Source: Silurus meridionalis
Taxonomy: Eukaryota; Chordata; Actinopteri; Siluriformes; Siluridae
Length of the DNA stretch: 64,000 nt
Reading direction: 5' to 3'
NCBI RefSeq assembly: GCF_014805685.1
Contig: NC_060892.1
Coordinates: 20,278,490-20,342,489, forward strand
Shown here: in pieces, positions 32,306 through 45,147 of the stretch
How the letters are laid out: each line of letters starts with the position of its first letter
Numbering within the stretch: the first letter of the stretch is position 1
Program-made: the position numbers and the translations under genes
Notes under the pieces: generated by a model
What the model was told of the DNA's origin: nothing
Databases searched by the model: none
What the model saw: only the letters and a program-made list of their open reading frames with translations

Positions 32306-33779
32306 CAGTAGCGTCTTTACATTTTCTTTGTCCATGGATGATTCTGTAATTGGTATCAGTGCTGAATCTGTGTCGTGTCGTAGTGCCAGACTTTAGGATC
32401 ATTCATGTATGGGATGGGACCTGAGAGGGTTATTTCTCTGACCAATGCCTATAGTTTTTATTTTTTTTTATTTTTAACCGTCATCTAATTAAATCGAATT
32501 TATTTAAGACTTGATACAGAAAATTGTTTCAACATTTATCGAATACCACAAGCCGCTCCAATCAGTGCACTGGTTAGCAGGTTTTGGTCCCTGTGCCTAC
32601 CTGTACCCCAAACTACAGCTGGTTAAATATTCTCTAACAATACAGTTCCAAAAACCTGCTCCATTTAGAGAGAAAATGCGAGTATCATATTTAACTACTG
32701 AATTATGTAAGGCTGGATTTAGAATGAAGGATGAGAATTCGAAGCCCGCAGAAACACATCCATCGGTCGACCTCTAGACATGACCGCTGATTTGGCCTAA
32801 GTACCAAGTGTTCCGAGGATAAGCTCCTGATCGAGCAGGATACAGCGCACACTGATGAGTCATTCATTTTTCTCACTATGAAACTGGAATGTTGCAGAGC
32901 CTGTCAAATGTTTGGAAACAGTAGCACGTGCATATTCATTTTTTATTTATATGCAAGAAACTAGGAAATTACGGTAGGAAGATTTATACTGACTAAACAA
33001 ATATATCAATGTACAGATTATAAACTTTATTTTCATCAAAAAATCCTCCTTTAGCATGAAGAAAAGCTTTACACAGTCCTCCCATCAAAACTTGCCAAAG
33101 ATATTCTTCAGTAGTTGGATGTTTTTTTCAGACCAGTTCAGAGCAGCTGAAAGTACACACACCCTTCACTCAAGTAGAAGTGCAGATACTCATGTTTTAA
33201 AAGACTGGTAAAAAGTGCTGACTTCACTTTTTTTTTTTTCCACTCATGTTAAAGAAGTTTGTGCTCTGACTTGTACTTTAGTAAAAAGTAACCATTACTA
33301 CCACCTGTTTTAGTGTCACGCTGTAACTGGACCTCATCTTATTAATACAAAATAATTTTCAAATTTTATCTAATGAATGTATCCAGGCTTCACATACAGA
33401 ACACAAGCAGAGAAAAGATGTTCAGGAAAGTCTCTGTTTTGTTTACATCGCTGACTCCCTCTGTCTCCTCCACGTTACCCCCAGACTTCTTGTTGCCTTC
33501 TGACTGCTCATTGTGACCTCCGTAAACTAGTCTGTGGTGTGCGAGAGCCAGGAAATAATACACCGTTGTAAAAGCCACGCAATGACAGGAAATAGGTTGA
33601 TGGGCTGAAAACGGCGCAATGAGAAGAAAAAACACTGACATGTCACCAAATAGATTCAAACTATAGTAAAGAATCTGGTTTGAAAATGTAAGTAGATATA
33701 CAGATATTTGTGTAAAAAATGTAATGAGTGAAAGTAAAAAAGCTTGGGATCGTTTCTCATCAACGATTTGGACTGTGGT

Positions 33780-34115
33780 TAATGTCAACAGTCTGCTACA
33801 TTGACTCAGGACTACAGTTTGCATCTGATCGCCATCACCGCACAACTCGACATCACTTATCTGTAATAAACGGACATTCGGTGCCACCCAGATGAGGACG
33901 GGTTCCCTCTTGAGTCTGGTTCCTCTCAAGGTTCCTTCCTTATGCCATCTCAGGGAGTTTTTCCTTGCCACAGTCACCACTGGTTCGCTCATCAGTAACA
34001 AAATTACACTTAAAAATGAATATGTTCTTTATATCACCACATTATCTGTGTAAAGCTGCTGTGAGACAATGTTCATTGGTAAAAACGCTATAAAAAAACA
34101 AATGAATTGAATAAA
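33780..34115 (+). mobile_element. LINE-type 3' tail repeat
   Basis: GATGAGGACGGGTTCCCTC, TCAGGGAGTTTTTCCTTGCC and GTAAAGCTGCTGTGAGACAA, ending near GCTATAAAAAAACAAATGAA, form a very common fish repeat tail. Boundaries are approximate. Confidence 0.65.
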
Positions 34116-34179
34116 ACTAAGAGCTAGAACATAAGCTTCAGGTCAATGTCTTGTTGTGTGGTGATGATGGTTCCCATTA

Positions 34180-34500
34180 GCTGCACTCCAGATAGAACTG
34201 CATGGTGCTGAAGTAGGGAATGGTACCTATTGGTTTAGTATTCCATTCACCTGAAATGAGTCTCCAACCCTCACTGCTTAAAACAACCCCAAACCGTTTA
34301 AGCTTCCACCTCTGTGTTTGACTGTGGATGTGAGGAAATCTGCTAATATCTTCTGTCTCCTGACAAATGTCGAATTAAACTCATCTGTCCACATCTGTCC
34401 TCCAATTCCAGTGTTTCCGAACTTTGAACAGGTGCTGCGAGTCTGCTGACTGAACCGATCCTCCTGCTCCTGATTGAAATAAGAGTTAGGACTCATCGAA
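34180..34500 (-). mobile_element. Tc1-like fragment
   Basis: Phrases such as AAGCTTCCACCTCTGTGTTTGACTGTGG-type text (about 34300-34326) and the minus-strand frame TDEFNSTFVRRQK resemble a worn Tc1 transposase middle region. Boundaries are approximate. Confidence 0.5.
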
Positions 34501-35667
34501 TGTTAACAAGAATGGTTTTATATGGTTGTTTAAATAATGACAAATAGTAGTCAAACAGAAGAAAACAGAAGCATTTCACTGAGGTCAAATTTTGTAGTTA
34601 CATATCAAGTAACTAAAAAAATAAAAAAAATACAGTATCCCACAAATAGATGTCTAACCATATTAACTCTTAACTGTTGGTCATTCTGGATTCCATACAC
34701 AGACAAGCACTGTGCTGGGAAAACATGTACCATCCTGTGCCAGCGCCAGACACATTAAAGCTTTGTTGTTTTGTTTTATGTTTGTTTTTTTACAGTGAGG
34801 CCATCATTAATATCGTCATTGTTCGGTCTTCATGAATACATGATCTTCTGTCTGGTTGAATTTCATACATGGGTTTAACTGGCTTTTTATTCTAACCACA
34901 AACTCGCCCTTCCAGAGGTGCGTCGTTTTTTTTTCTTTGTTTTTTTTTCTTTCAAAAAATCGTCTTTATCATGAACACAAAACACTTTTATGGAAACCGA
35001 GAAACGGAACTTACAGCTACATGCTACGGGAACTCTCAGAAGACGTTAAAAAAAAAAAACCGTTAAAGCGTTAAAGAAAGTGTCTAGAGTGCTTCTAATA
35101 AAGAGTATGAAAGATTAAAAGAATATGGCCCATTTAGAAAGCATAGTCAGTCTGGGATCTGTGAAGGAACTGTTGTTGACATGTCAAGTCCAATGGGGAG
35201 GGAAGAAAAAGTAGAAGAAAAAAAGAAAAATTTGAACCTAATTGTAACAGTACATTCAGTTAAAAGTTTGTCGTTTGTTCGAATCGCGTACAGAATGCAG
35301 TCAGGAATATAAAACGCACGTCCTTCAAGTTACATGTTGTGTATCCCACACTGCGTACATGTGGAGAAGGAACCTGAAAGAACCACTTGGTTTTGAACAT
35401 GGATAAAAGATTTAGCGAGTTGCAAAAGCTTAGGACAAAGAAATGAACACAAAAAGGGACTTGTTTGTTTTCTGAGGTTGCCGCAAGATCGTTAAAAAGT
35501 AGCCAACGGGTAACGGCGTCTGTAAACGACGCGTGCAGAAGGCTGATGTTTTGGCATCTTGAAGTCAGTTTCTTTATCCAGACTGATGCCCCCCGAGGTC
35601 CTTTTCCATCGTAACCCAAAACAATACGAATAAAATCCATTGACCAGCATGTGAGCGAACATGAAAC

Positions 35668-37629
35668 TTAGACCTGTTTTTGTAAGTCAGTGAGCTTGCA
35701 GTCACAGAGTTCCTTGTATATTCTTTTGCGCACTTTGGGCATGTCCTCTTGTGTGAACTGCAACGGTTCTTTAAATGCCAGGCACTTGCAGTACTGCAAA
35801 AAAAATACAAATAAATAAAAGAATATTAGTACATTTGGAAAACCAATGTTTTCTGTAAGTTATCAATAACACATGAGGCTCATACAGAGGTGTTATTGTT
35901 ATAAATATACACTATGTAGATAAAAGTTTTTGGACGCCCCTCTTATTAGTGAATTCAGTTTTTCAATCAGACCCACTGCCCCAGGTGTTTACATTTTAGC
36001 ACCTGGCCATGCAAAATATATGTGGGGGGGGGAACCTGGGACACCTGACCTTTTCTGCCATATGTGGTTCTTCTCCAAACCGTTACCACAATACTGGAGG
36101 CACACAATTGTATCGAATGGCTAATGTGGTTTAATACAATTTTGCGTTCATTGAACTTGAAGACCCAAACCTGTTCCAGCATGGGGATGCCCCCGTGCAC
36201 AAATTGAGCTCCATGAAGATCTGCTTTACATGGGTTGGCGTGGAAGATCTTGAGTGACCTGCTATAGAGCTCTGATCTCAACCCTACTGAACACCTCTGG
36301 GATAAATTGGAACGCTGACTGCACTCCAGGTATCATCACCACACCTACATCAGTACCTGCCTTTACTCACACCATTGTGGCTGATAAATCACAAACGTCC
36401 TCAAACTTTCAGGAATACAAAAGCCAAAAAAAAAAACACACTTATGACCAGGTGTCCACAAACTTTTAGCAATTCGTTGTGTATCGCGTTGCAGCTAGCG
36501 TCTACGTGTTCCATTTTAACATGGAGATGTATTGTGTGATGCTGTACTTGTTATTTAAAACAATCATTTTTAATATTATTTTTACCTTCCCATGAAAACA
36601 ACCTCTTTTTTTTAACTCTGCTATTTCAATCGCTTCAGGAGGAGCTGAAACGTGTGGTGTTCATGTGTTTCCCATGACGTCACAGCAAGGGTTAAAAAAG
36701 AAATAAATCATTAATGCTAAACAGATATCTTACCTCCAGAACGAAAACTCCACAGTCATTATCATTCTTCTGTTGTGGAATACCCTGAGAAAGAAGAAAA
36801 CAAATGTAATAAATCATAAATCACCAATCGTTTTTTTTCCCCGATCCGATACCATGTACTTTCAAGACAAGTGTCGTCGATATTGATACTTCTGTGAAAT
36901 ATGTAAAAAAATATTTTATTAAAAAATCTTACTGTAAAAAAAATAAAAAATAAAAAAGTCCTGTCGAAATATTTCAACTCGTATGCAGTGTAATTCTGCT
37001 CCATATGAAATACTGTAAGATTTTCATATCTGAAATAATCTGTATAAAGTGAAGCTCTGCAATAGAACTGTGCCTCGAGCCAGAAGACGGGGGTCGTGTC
37101 TGCGTTACAGTGCCTCCTCTGCTCTCCGCAGCTATACTCGGTCATGCTCTATAGGTTGTTTTACTTTTAGGCCACATTTTTTTGACATGTTACATGAAGC
37201 TTCATCATTGTTGTGAAAGAACTCCAGATTATGCTTGTTTTTCTTTCAGTCCTGATCGCAGCCGTGCACCCGAATCCCCTTTTAATCCCCTTTTAATCTG
37301 ATCCGCCCATCCCGATCTAAAAGCACAGCCAGGCAAGAAAAGTTTCTTCCTCCAGGCAATCGACCTCATGAACATTTACATGCTCTTCTGATTGTGCGAT
37401 AAAAATATGTGCGACATCACTTTCATTTCTTCTTTTTGTGTGCAAATAATCTTTATTTTTTAAATCCTATTTCTCTCACTTTTATTTTATTTCTTTTTAT
37501 TTTACTGGAATCTTCTGTCATCAAAACAAATTTCTTGTAAGTGTAAACATACATGGCAATAAAGCGCTTTCTGTTTCAGATTCTAAAACTGTAATACAAA
37601 TCTATATCCTTTTTTCTTTTTTTTTTTTG

Positions 37630-37660
<31 letters not shown>

Positions 37661-40534
37661 CCTCCTATGCAGTGTAGATCATTATCATAATCAATCATAT
37701 GGACAAAAGTATTGGGACACCTGATCTTTTCTGCCATATGTGGTTCTTCTCCAAACCGTTACCACAATACAACACAGGCACACAATTGTATCGAATGGCT
37801 TTGGATGTGGTTTAATAAAATTTTGCGTTCAAACCTGTTCCAGCATGGCGATGCCCCTGTGCACAAATTGAGCTCCAAGAAGATCTGCTTTACATGGGTT
37901 GGAGTGGCAGATCTTGAGTGACCTGCTATAGAGCTCTGATCTCAACCCTACTGAACACCTCTGGGATGAATTGGAACGCTGACTGCACTCCAGGTATCAT
38001 CACCACACCTACATCAGTACCTGCCTTTACTCACACCATTGTGGCTGATAAATCACAAACGTCCTCAAACTTTCAGGAAGAGTGGAGGGAGTTATAAAGA
38101 GCGAATTGAGAATGTGGAATGCGATACTCAAAAAGCACATCCCATACTTATGACCAGGTGTCCGCAAACTTTTGGCAATATAGTGTACTTGATTCGAGAA
38201 ATAAATTGGCACAGACCTTGTTGACGGTCATCTTCCAGCCTTTTTGGAGAGCAGCGTGCTTCTTCTCTTTTGCCTCTGCTATGATGTATTTCAAAATGTT
38301 CTGTTAAAACAGGATACATTTACATTCAGTTACTTCACCAGAAAGTTCATGACAAGAGTTAAGAGATAAACAGATTGCAATAAACAGATGGAGTTTTTGG
38401 TCCTTACTTCAACAGCAAACTTGAACAATATTCCTTGGGAATCATAGAAGTTTATGTTTTGCTTAGGGACGTCCACAGTAATCAGGGACCAGTGGATCTC
38501 CAAGTGGAGGGGAATTAGCAGCAGTCTTTTAGAGAACACGTCTACCTAAAAAGCGCAGAGAACATACCGCAAAAACAGGAAAGAACGAATTAATATTCAG
38601 GACACTAATAAAAAGGGTTGCCATGACTACATTTTTTCCTTCAAGTTGTCTTCATAGCCAATCAAACCTTGACATGAGTGGAACCTGATGTTGCTTTCTG
38701 CCTTCTAGTCTATCGATCTTCTGCATTCTCAGGTGCTTTTTTTGATCACCATGGTTGAACAGAGTGGCTATTTGAGTTATTATATCCAATCATTATCGTC
38801 TCGTTTACTGCAGGATCAACAGACCAACACTTGGCATGAATGATCATGTGTACAGTTAAGGGTCTAGTGAGTGTATCTGGCAATATCGGTCATAATCTCT
38901 GAATTTACATAACACAAATCGCATTAGTTAACATTAAAAACGCATTAGTTACACTTGTTACACAGACCTGGCAACCATGATCACAACGTACTATTGAATT
39001 GTTGCATTCCGAAGCTCTGTTTATTTACCTTTTTCGTCCACCTCTTTACTCCTTCATAGCCTTTTGCTACGAGCTGTCTGTAAAAGAAGCTGTTGAAGAA
39101 ATGGACCTACAGAAAAGCAAATACTTCCATTAACACTAAATAAATTGGTCCCAAGAGACTGAATAACAAAATACAAGCAGCTTTAAAATCCGTCATTTGT
39201 TCACCTTGTGGCTTGTAGCATCCATGATCAATTCACCATACATGTTTATGACCTGTACAAATAAAGCGAAAACCACACAGAGACGCGCGATAAAGCCGTG
39301 TATTAACATCACTCTCGTGCATAAAGGTATAATGAGACATGTCTTACCTGGTCATTGACCCAGTTTTGGTCTTCAAGTGTTGAGAGGTCTTCGAGTGCCA
39401 GAGTGTGCTTGTTGTAGGCCACTTTAAAGAAGTGCATCGATGCGCAGGCCAAGCCGGCCTTGTACTTCAGCACTTCCTTGTTTATCATTTTCCTTCTATA
39501 CGAGGAGGCATACGGTTTAATGAGAAAACAAACGCTTACAAACTTTGCACACGGTCTTCGTCAACTTACCGGTCTTTAAAGTCACCGTTCAAGTGTTTGT
39601 TCAGGTACTCAAGAATGTCCTCCTCGCTCAGTGGAATGAAGCTCCCATACTTCCCATAGAAAAGTTCGAGGTATTCTGAGGAGAAATTACAATGTTAACA
39701 GAAGGACGGACACATGGACAAGAGTTAAATGCTGCAGGTAATCAAAGGTATACCATGAAGGAGTTCTATAACGTCTTCCTGCTGGATTTCAGCTGTAGGA
39801 GGCTGCGAGATATTCGTTTGCTCTTCTTCTGCCTCGGCGTGAGGCCGTTTGCAGTAACGGTGGTCCCTTAAAGCCTTTGTGTTCACATAAACTTCATACA
39901 TGGCGTGTTCAATTTCCATGGCGTCGGTGTCTGTGGGCTGAGCCGTGGTCGTGATGCTGCCGCTCTCTGCGGCAGGACCTACGGATTTTTCAGTACAGTC
40001 GCCGTCTGAGGTCGGACTGCCGTGTATGCAGTCCAGAGGTGTTGTAGGATCACAGTGTGCATCCAAACTGGCTTGCGTTGTACTGTGCGTGACAAAGCCG
40101 GGCTCGTTTGAGTCGCTGAGTGAAGTGCAATCGGCATCGTTGCTTTCACTGTTAGTTTGCGGGCTGTTCTCCGGGCTGATCGCAGTGCCGTTGTGCAGAA
40201 GCGGAGGTTCGCCACTCAGTGTCAGGCCTGGTTCAGGAAGTGTTACATGTTGCATATCGCACACAGTCATAGCGTCCGTCGTGTCCGATGCTAGGTCTAC
40301 GAAAGCAGAGCTTAAATGGCTGTCGGTCGTCACCTCTACTTCGTTCGCCACGTCCTTCTTCCTGCGGCCGCGTTTCTTCGTGACTGGCCCATGACCCAGC
40401 GCGTGAGCTTTGCTGTTCGGCCCACAGCAGTCGCATAACTTGGGCACGCGTTTCCTCCGTGCGCGGCCATTCTCCGACATCTCGGCTGCTGCCGGCTTTG
40501 CCTGGTCGGAGCTGTTATGAACTTGGACTCTCAT
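35668..40534 (-). CDS. senp5: SUMO-specific protease (SENP3/SENP5 class), 9 coding exons
   Basis: It removes SUMO from proteins and matures SUMO; this class is mainly nucleolar. Exons (5'-3'): 39754-40534, 39570-39676, 39348-39495, 39205-39252, 39029-39106, 38408-38545, 38217-38300, 36734-36784, 35668-35793. They total 1561 nt, one more than 520 codons, the surplus base being in exon 2. The first exon is long, poorly conserved and has Arg/Lys clusters ([14 protein letters not shown]) that fit nucleolar targeting. The C-terminal ULP1 domain is complete: [20 protein letters not shown], catalytic His405 (EIHWSL), Asp422 (FYDSQG), Gln466 and Cys472 ([11 protein letters not shown]), numbered after removing the surplus base. 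The ATG at 40534-40532 was chosen; an upstream in-frame TTG is not a start. SENP5 is preferred over SENP3 because NCBP2 is also its neighbour in human. Confidence 0.9.
35908..36483 (+). mobile_element. Tc1-like MITE copy A (senp5 intron 8)
   Basis: The ends are TACACTATGTAGATAAAAG and, reverse-complemented, TACACAACGAATTGCTAAAAG. The interior encodes worn transposase text ([14 protein letters not shown], then [11 protein letters not shown], a decayed LNPTEHLWD). It shares about 400 bp with copy B in the same orientation and has an extra left segment containing an eight-plus G run near 36025. Confidence 0.85.
36734..36784 (-). CDS. senp5: senp5 coding exon 8, catalytic cysteine exon
   Basis: These 51 bases encode [17 protein letters not shown]. 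It carries the oxyanion-hole Gln and the nucleophilic Cys of the ULP1 protease. The exon is a multiple of three and starts and ends in phase 0, so skipping or deleting it would keep the frame but kill activity. It lies between two direct Tc1-like copies. Confidence 0.93.
37310..37590 (+). mobile_element. LINE 3' tail
   Basis: TCCAGGCAATCGACCTCATGAAC-type text (37354-37376) and ACATGGCAATAAAGCGCTTTCTG-type text (37551-37573), followed by a TTTCAGATTCT tail, match a common fish non-LTR retrotransposon 3' end. It lies in senp5 intron 7. Confidence 0.65.
37634..37661. repeat. (GA)n microsatellite
   Basis: About 14 GA units between the LINE tail and Tc1-like copy B. Confidence 0.9.
37695..38188 (+). 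mobile_element. Tc1-like MITE copy B (senp5 intron 7)
   Basis: The left end is ATATGGACAAAAGTATTGGG and the right end, reverse-complemented, is TACACTATATTGCCAAAAG. From CTTTTCTGCCATATGTGGTT to ACTTTCAGGAA it follows copy A almost base for base, including [11 protein letters not shown]. It ends only 29 bases before the 3' edge of senp5 exon 7 (38217). Confidence 0.85.
38630..38880. repeat. Degraded DNA-transposon-like repeat
   Basis: TGATCACCATGGTTGAACAGAGTGGCTATTTGAGTTATTAT-type text (38742-38782) recalls the repeat at 5440-5860. It lies in senp5 intron 5. Assignment is tentative. Confidence 0.35.
39570..39676 (-). CDS. senp5: senp5 coding exon 2, one surplus base (frame break)
   Basis: Exon 1 ends one base into a codon (CAT G|), giving HEYLEL at the junction. 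The exon's own end is in phase 2 (GAC CG|) and continues [12 protein letters not shown]. These need 106 nt but 107 are present. The break falls at a run of five A on the plus strand (39660-39664; five T in sense) between LEL and FYGKYG. With four T the reading is continuous; with five it shifts at about codon 265. Confidence 0.75.
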
Positions 40535-41450
40535 GTCCAACCTTGCCCATTCCTCCAGGCCCTCTGTGCTGGCCTTTGCCTGCCTGCTCTAGCAGATCTC
40601 CACCATCAGGCTGCTCCCACGTGGATTTCAAGTTGGACCTGTGCAGAAAAAAGAAAACGTCACACTACAAGCACTCGGGCCGATGTTATTCAGCGGTTCT
40701 CACAGCAGTGCGTTACAGTGCTGCCATTCTTAATCCTCTATCTTCACTCATACAAAAAAAAAATAAAATGACAAGAGTACACAAGCAGTAACTGATTTCT
40801 CAGATCACACGATTGAATCCTAATGACCGTTGATTTGCCATGCATTTCTTACAGAATTAATTTACAAAAAATGTGATGGCACATAAATATGAAATGGTTT
40901 TAAGTGTCCAGATCTTAATCAGAAATGACAAATCCATTCTCAAATGATGATGTTTCAGGAAGATGGATAGAAACGTCTCTTTTAGCTGGTGAGTTTTTAC
41001 CCTTCCAGCCCGTTAGAGATGAATAATCTACTCTTTCCTGTGCTCTACTAAGTGTGGCTCCATCCAGCTCAAATAGCAACACGTTAGTACATACTCCTGG
41101 TTAATTACAACAATACAAGACAACACTTTCAATTTCTCAGGACACAACACGCGACCCTGCAGCCTGCACGCATCCCAGAGTTCCATATTACTGCCCCAGT
41201 GTTTACAATTCAGCTAGCTTAGTGGCTAGCGAGTATTTTTTTATTTCATTCCCTCTGCTGGCCATATGCCTGACAGAACTAAGCATGTACGTATTAAATC
41301 ACTTAAGTTGACCACGTAAAATCAAAAGGCAAAATATATGTGTGTATATATATATAAACAAAGAAAGAAAGCATACCGTGCTGCAGCGTTAGCCTAGCTG
41401 CTCGAGAGTCTATACGGAGGACACGGTTGCTACGTTCAAGTATAACAGCG
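40535..41450 (-). other. senp5: senp5 5' untranslated exons and intron
   Basis: Upstream of the ATG the coding exon continues to an acceptor (CTGCACAG, exon edge 40638). A good donor on the minus strand (CACG|GTATGC, exon edge 41377) lies in CpG-containing sequence near 41380-41450, which suggests a non-coding first exon with the promoter beyond it. The 104-nt leader holds one short upstream frame (ATG GTG GAG ATC TGC TAG). Confidence 0.5.
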
Positions 41451-44400
41451 ACGCAAGCACACGAGCATTCAGCATTTATTTATCTCTACATGTGTGCGTC
41501 ATTGTCACGGAGCAAACGCGTCTGCGACAAATGCTGCTGAGACAAATCGCGCCTGCAGCATTCAAATCGTTACATTTGTATGTTTATAACGGGATCTTCT
41601 GTCGCGCTAGTAAACCGACTCTGTCGCAGGATGATCGCGTCACGCGGTTGCCGTCACAGCTGCGAACAATGTCTCCCTCTAGTGGACGGGACGAGCTGCA
41701 TCCGCTTCTTTCGTGTCGATTGTTTTCAGGCGCTGTACATCCTTTTCGTTTTGTTAACGCACTCTTAAGGGCGGTTCATTCCCCGTTCATCACTTAAATG
41801 TGTAAATAAAGTAAAAACCCCACACAATATGCAGTATTATACTGTATACATATATCAGGGGTGGGCCGTCAGGGCAAGCAAAAGCCTACTCAGAATCACT
41901 GATTTGCATTTTAATAGTTTTGTCCATGAATATATATATGAAATTATTCCCGTTAAGTAATTCTCTCCATTTCATAGTGCTTCTCTCAGATGTGCTGCTT
42001 CCTGTAGTGTCTGTTTACGTTGGAGTTTCTATCCAATTAGATTTCAGCCGTGACATGTTGCCAGTTGGTGGCACTGTGGCCATCTAGCAGTTCCACGATC
42101 ACAATTTCACGCCTTTTTATTGGATGATCAGAGAGCCCACTAGTCAGACTCACAACCTGCCTCTGTAGCAAACTGCACAGGCTCAAATATATTCACGTGG
42201 ATTCAGGTGTTTTGTTGTTAAGCTTTTTCATAACCCATTTATACTTTTGCATTTTCATTCCTCTAGAATTTGCAAAAACCCACACGATTTGCCCTCATTT
42301 CAAATCCCCAGGAAAACAGTAATGCGTGGGAAAAAATGCACCGAAAACTCAGGGTCATTTTATGAGGTTATATTGATGCTTCTGCTAGAGATGATGTAAG
42401 CGGGTGGTGCGGCTGCGGCTGCAGTTAAAGGAGACTCGAATTGTGTTCATTGTGTTTCTTGCTTTACAATGGCATTCATTCCCACTGGATGAGATCCCCG
42501 TCTGTGATGCTGTGCCCTGTTACACTTTGCTTCCCTATAATACTGATGGTTTCTATAACTGTGGCTTCATAATGATGGAATTAAAAGGATTGACACCACC
42601 AAAGTGTGAAATGCATGGCATGCCGCTGAGTTTAACACGCACCGCATGATCTATTTATATCTTTCTAAATGCCTGCCTGGTCAAGGAACAACAACCTTTG
42701 ATGGAAAGGTTTGAAATGAAAATAATATCTGCATGAGTGGGATTAAAAAGCAGTTCTGCACACATCTATCGTTGAGACTTATTAGCGAATTATGAACTAA
42801 AGTGATGTTGAATTCACACAGCATGTTCACAGCGCTGTCAATTCTCCCAGTCAGAGCATATTGGTAGAGTTCAGGGTTAATAAATCATGAGATTAAATCC
42901 AAACACAGATACATAAATGTTGAGACAAATTTATTGCACTGTACACTCTTGTCTATTTGGCTGATAAGGAGCAAAAGTCTAGAGCAATTTATAACAGGAA
43001 TAAATCAGTCGTGCATTGTTTTGAACAAAACATTAGGAATTAATCTATACTATTCAACCTCTATTCACGTTTACAAAATGCACAATGTGTACTCTTTAAT
43101 TTGATTATTAATTGTTCAAAAAACAAAGCTTTTTTTGTGAATATTCATATATTTGTATAGTCTGTGTCTGTCTGAAGACTTTACCGACGTATAATTTTCA
43201 ATAGGCTTGATCATGAATTTCGTTAAATGTTTATTTGTAACAACACAAGTGCAATATTTACAGAAGGTATAACATTTTTTTTGTACAACGGAAACAATGA
43301 ACAAAATGAATAAAAAAAACACATGGCGTTTGTAACATTGACGCAAAGGTAATTGTTATAACCATTCCGTAAGCTGTACATTACTGTTTATAGCAATTTT
43401 TTGGCACTGATGATGTAATTCATTTATTCATTTGTGTAATAACTGTAAACCTGGGTATGGGTTCATTTTGCTGCGATTCCAACAAACCCTTCACGGTTAT
43501 AAACTTCACCTGGGTGTTGTGTTCTTTGTCAAAAAACAGTTGGATGCCTGGTGTGGAAGATACATAACACAAAGGGTTTGTAGGTAAATATATAAGCACA
43601 GAGAATGACATAAATCATGGATTTCTTTTTACTACATCACAATAAATACTTGAAGATTACAGTAGACTGTAAGTGGATGATAAAAATGTTGAAAAATAAT
43701 TTAGAACTATACTTGCACAGCACAAAAATGTAACAGAATTGTAATAATACTAAACATAAAAAAAAAAAAAAATGAATACATGAACTAACGTGGTAAAAAA
43801 AAAGCAGTACACGGCTCTCACTACACTCTACATACATCAGTGCTACACATTTTTACATGATAAAATACATTTAAATAATATAGGCTTGAAATTTCTTTGA
43901 ACATTTAACTTACAAAACCTTTTTTAATGAATTGTATTTTGTTGTTGATGTTGGAAATTTAATTGAAATGCCATTGTCATGCAGTGTAACTCTGTTTCCA
44001 AGCAATTACTAAGAAAGGAAACACATTTTATAGGGAGAATTGGAGCGTTTGGGATGTTTATGATGGTACTTCAAAACTGTACAGCCTAGGAAAAAAAAAA
44101 AAAAAGAAGTTAATATTAGAAATGGAGAAACAAAGAGTGGATTACAATACAATTTGATAGTGTGGTGTTTGTGGTACTGCCCGATATTGTGTGGTAAACA
44201 GCTGGAATTTATTAATTTATTATAAAAGTATAATAACTGAACCATAATAATGACTCTGTGTTTGTGTGAGTTATTTAGACTCTAAAAGAGAGTAAATTAA
44301 AATGAAACATGGTTTATTACAAATTAACTCTTTGGCTAAGCTTTCACTGGGGTGACTCTCATGAAATACACACACACACACATACACACACATGACTTTA

Positions 44401-44821
44401 TCACAGTGCTCAATTACTCAAATTTTTTTTAAGTATCTGAAATTTATCAGAGTATTTTTATTTTGCAAACATGTATAATATCTCAAAGTCACGCTGCTCT
44501 CTATAGTCCTGGACATGATTCCAATCCAATGCATATTCTTCTTCTTTTTTCAATGAACTCCGGCTTCAAGGTTTCATAAAAGAGGAATTTCGGTGAAGAT
44601 ACATAGACACTGTTGGTGTTAAGCATTGCCTGTGGTATTAGTGCCTGCTTTATAATGTTTAATGTGTTGTTCTGTACAAATATGCATGGAAGCATCCTGG
44701 AGTCATTAAGATACACTGTATTGTTCCACTGCTAACAGCTTGATGTAAAATCATTTAAATCGATTAAACCCACACCATTGTTCTACATAAATTAATAACT
44801 AAATATGGAAATACTATTATT

Positions 44822-44825
44822 ACTA

Positions 44826-44864
<39 letters not shown>
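44822..44864. repeat. (ATT)n microsatellite
   Basis: About 14 ATT units. Confidence 0.95.
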
Positions 44865-44866
<2 letters not shown>

Positions 44867-45114
44867 ATAATACAGCAGAAATGAGTGGTAGCATTTTTAT
44901 TCTAGCTCTGATGAAGAGTAAATTCGGACCCTGTGCTGATTTTGGAAGGTGATTTTTTTTTTTGCTGCTTTCAGCACAGCTTGGGCTTTGAAGTTGGGTT
45001 ATTCATCATAATCATGTTAATGACATTCACATGCTTTGCGCTCTGCTCTGTGGAACACTCAATCACAGAGTTTGTTTTCCAGCTGGTTCCACTGTTTAAT
45101 CCTTACCTCCATCT

Positions 45115-45115
45115 C

Positions 45116-45143
<28 letters not shown>
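45115..45143. repeat. (CA)n microsatellite
   Basis: About 14 CA units. Confidence 0.95.

Positions 45144-45147
<4 letters not shown>

Larger units (their letters stand above)
32306..35667. other. Gap between convergent ncbp2 and senp5; repeats only
   Basis: It contains Tc1-like debris (about 32885-33140 and 34180-34500), a common fish LINE 3' tail (about 33780-34115) and the senp5 3' untranslated region. A candidate senp5 poly(A) signal (AATAAA on minus) sits at 34891-34886. A 203-codon minus-strand open frame (33390-34001) is not a gene: it runs antisense through the repeat tail. Confidence 0.6.

Noticed and set aside
33390..34001. 203-codon open frame on the minus strand, the second longest in the window
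   Set aside because: It runs antisense through a common fish LINE-tail repeat and shows no domain or splice context.
39945..40394. 149-codon plus-strand open frame
   Set aside because: It is antisense to the conserved-frame senp5 first coding exon and has no features of its own.
40535..40540. Start of senp5 two codons further upstream
   Set aside because: The codon there is TTG, not ATG; the ATG at 40534-40532 is the first in frame.
42404..42649. 81-codon plus-strand frame between senp5 and anos1
   Set aside because: No recognisable motif and no exon-like boundaries; probably part of a dispersed repeat or chance.
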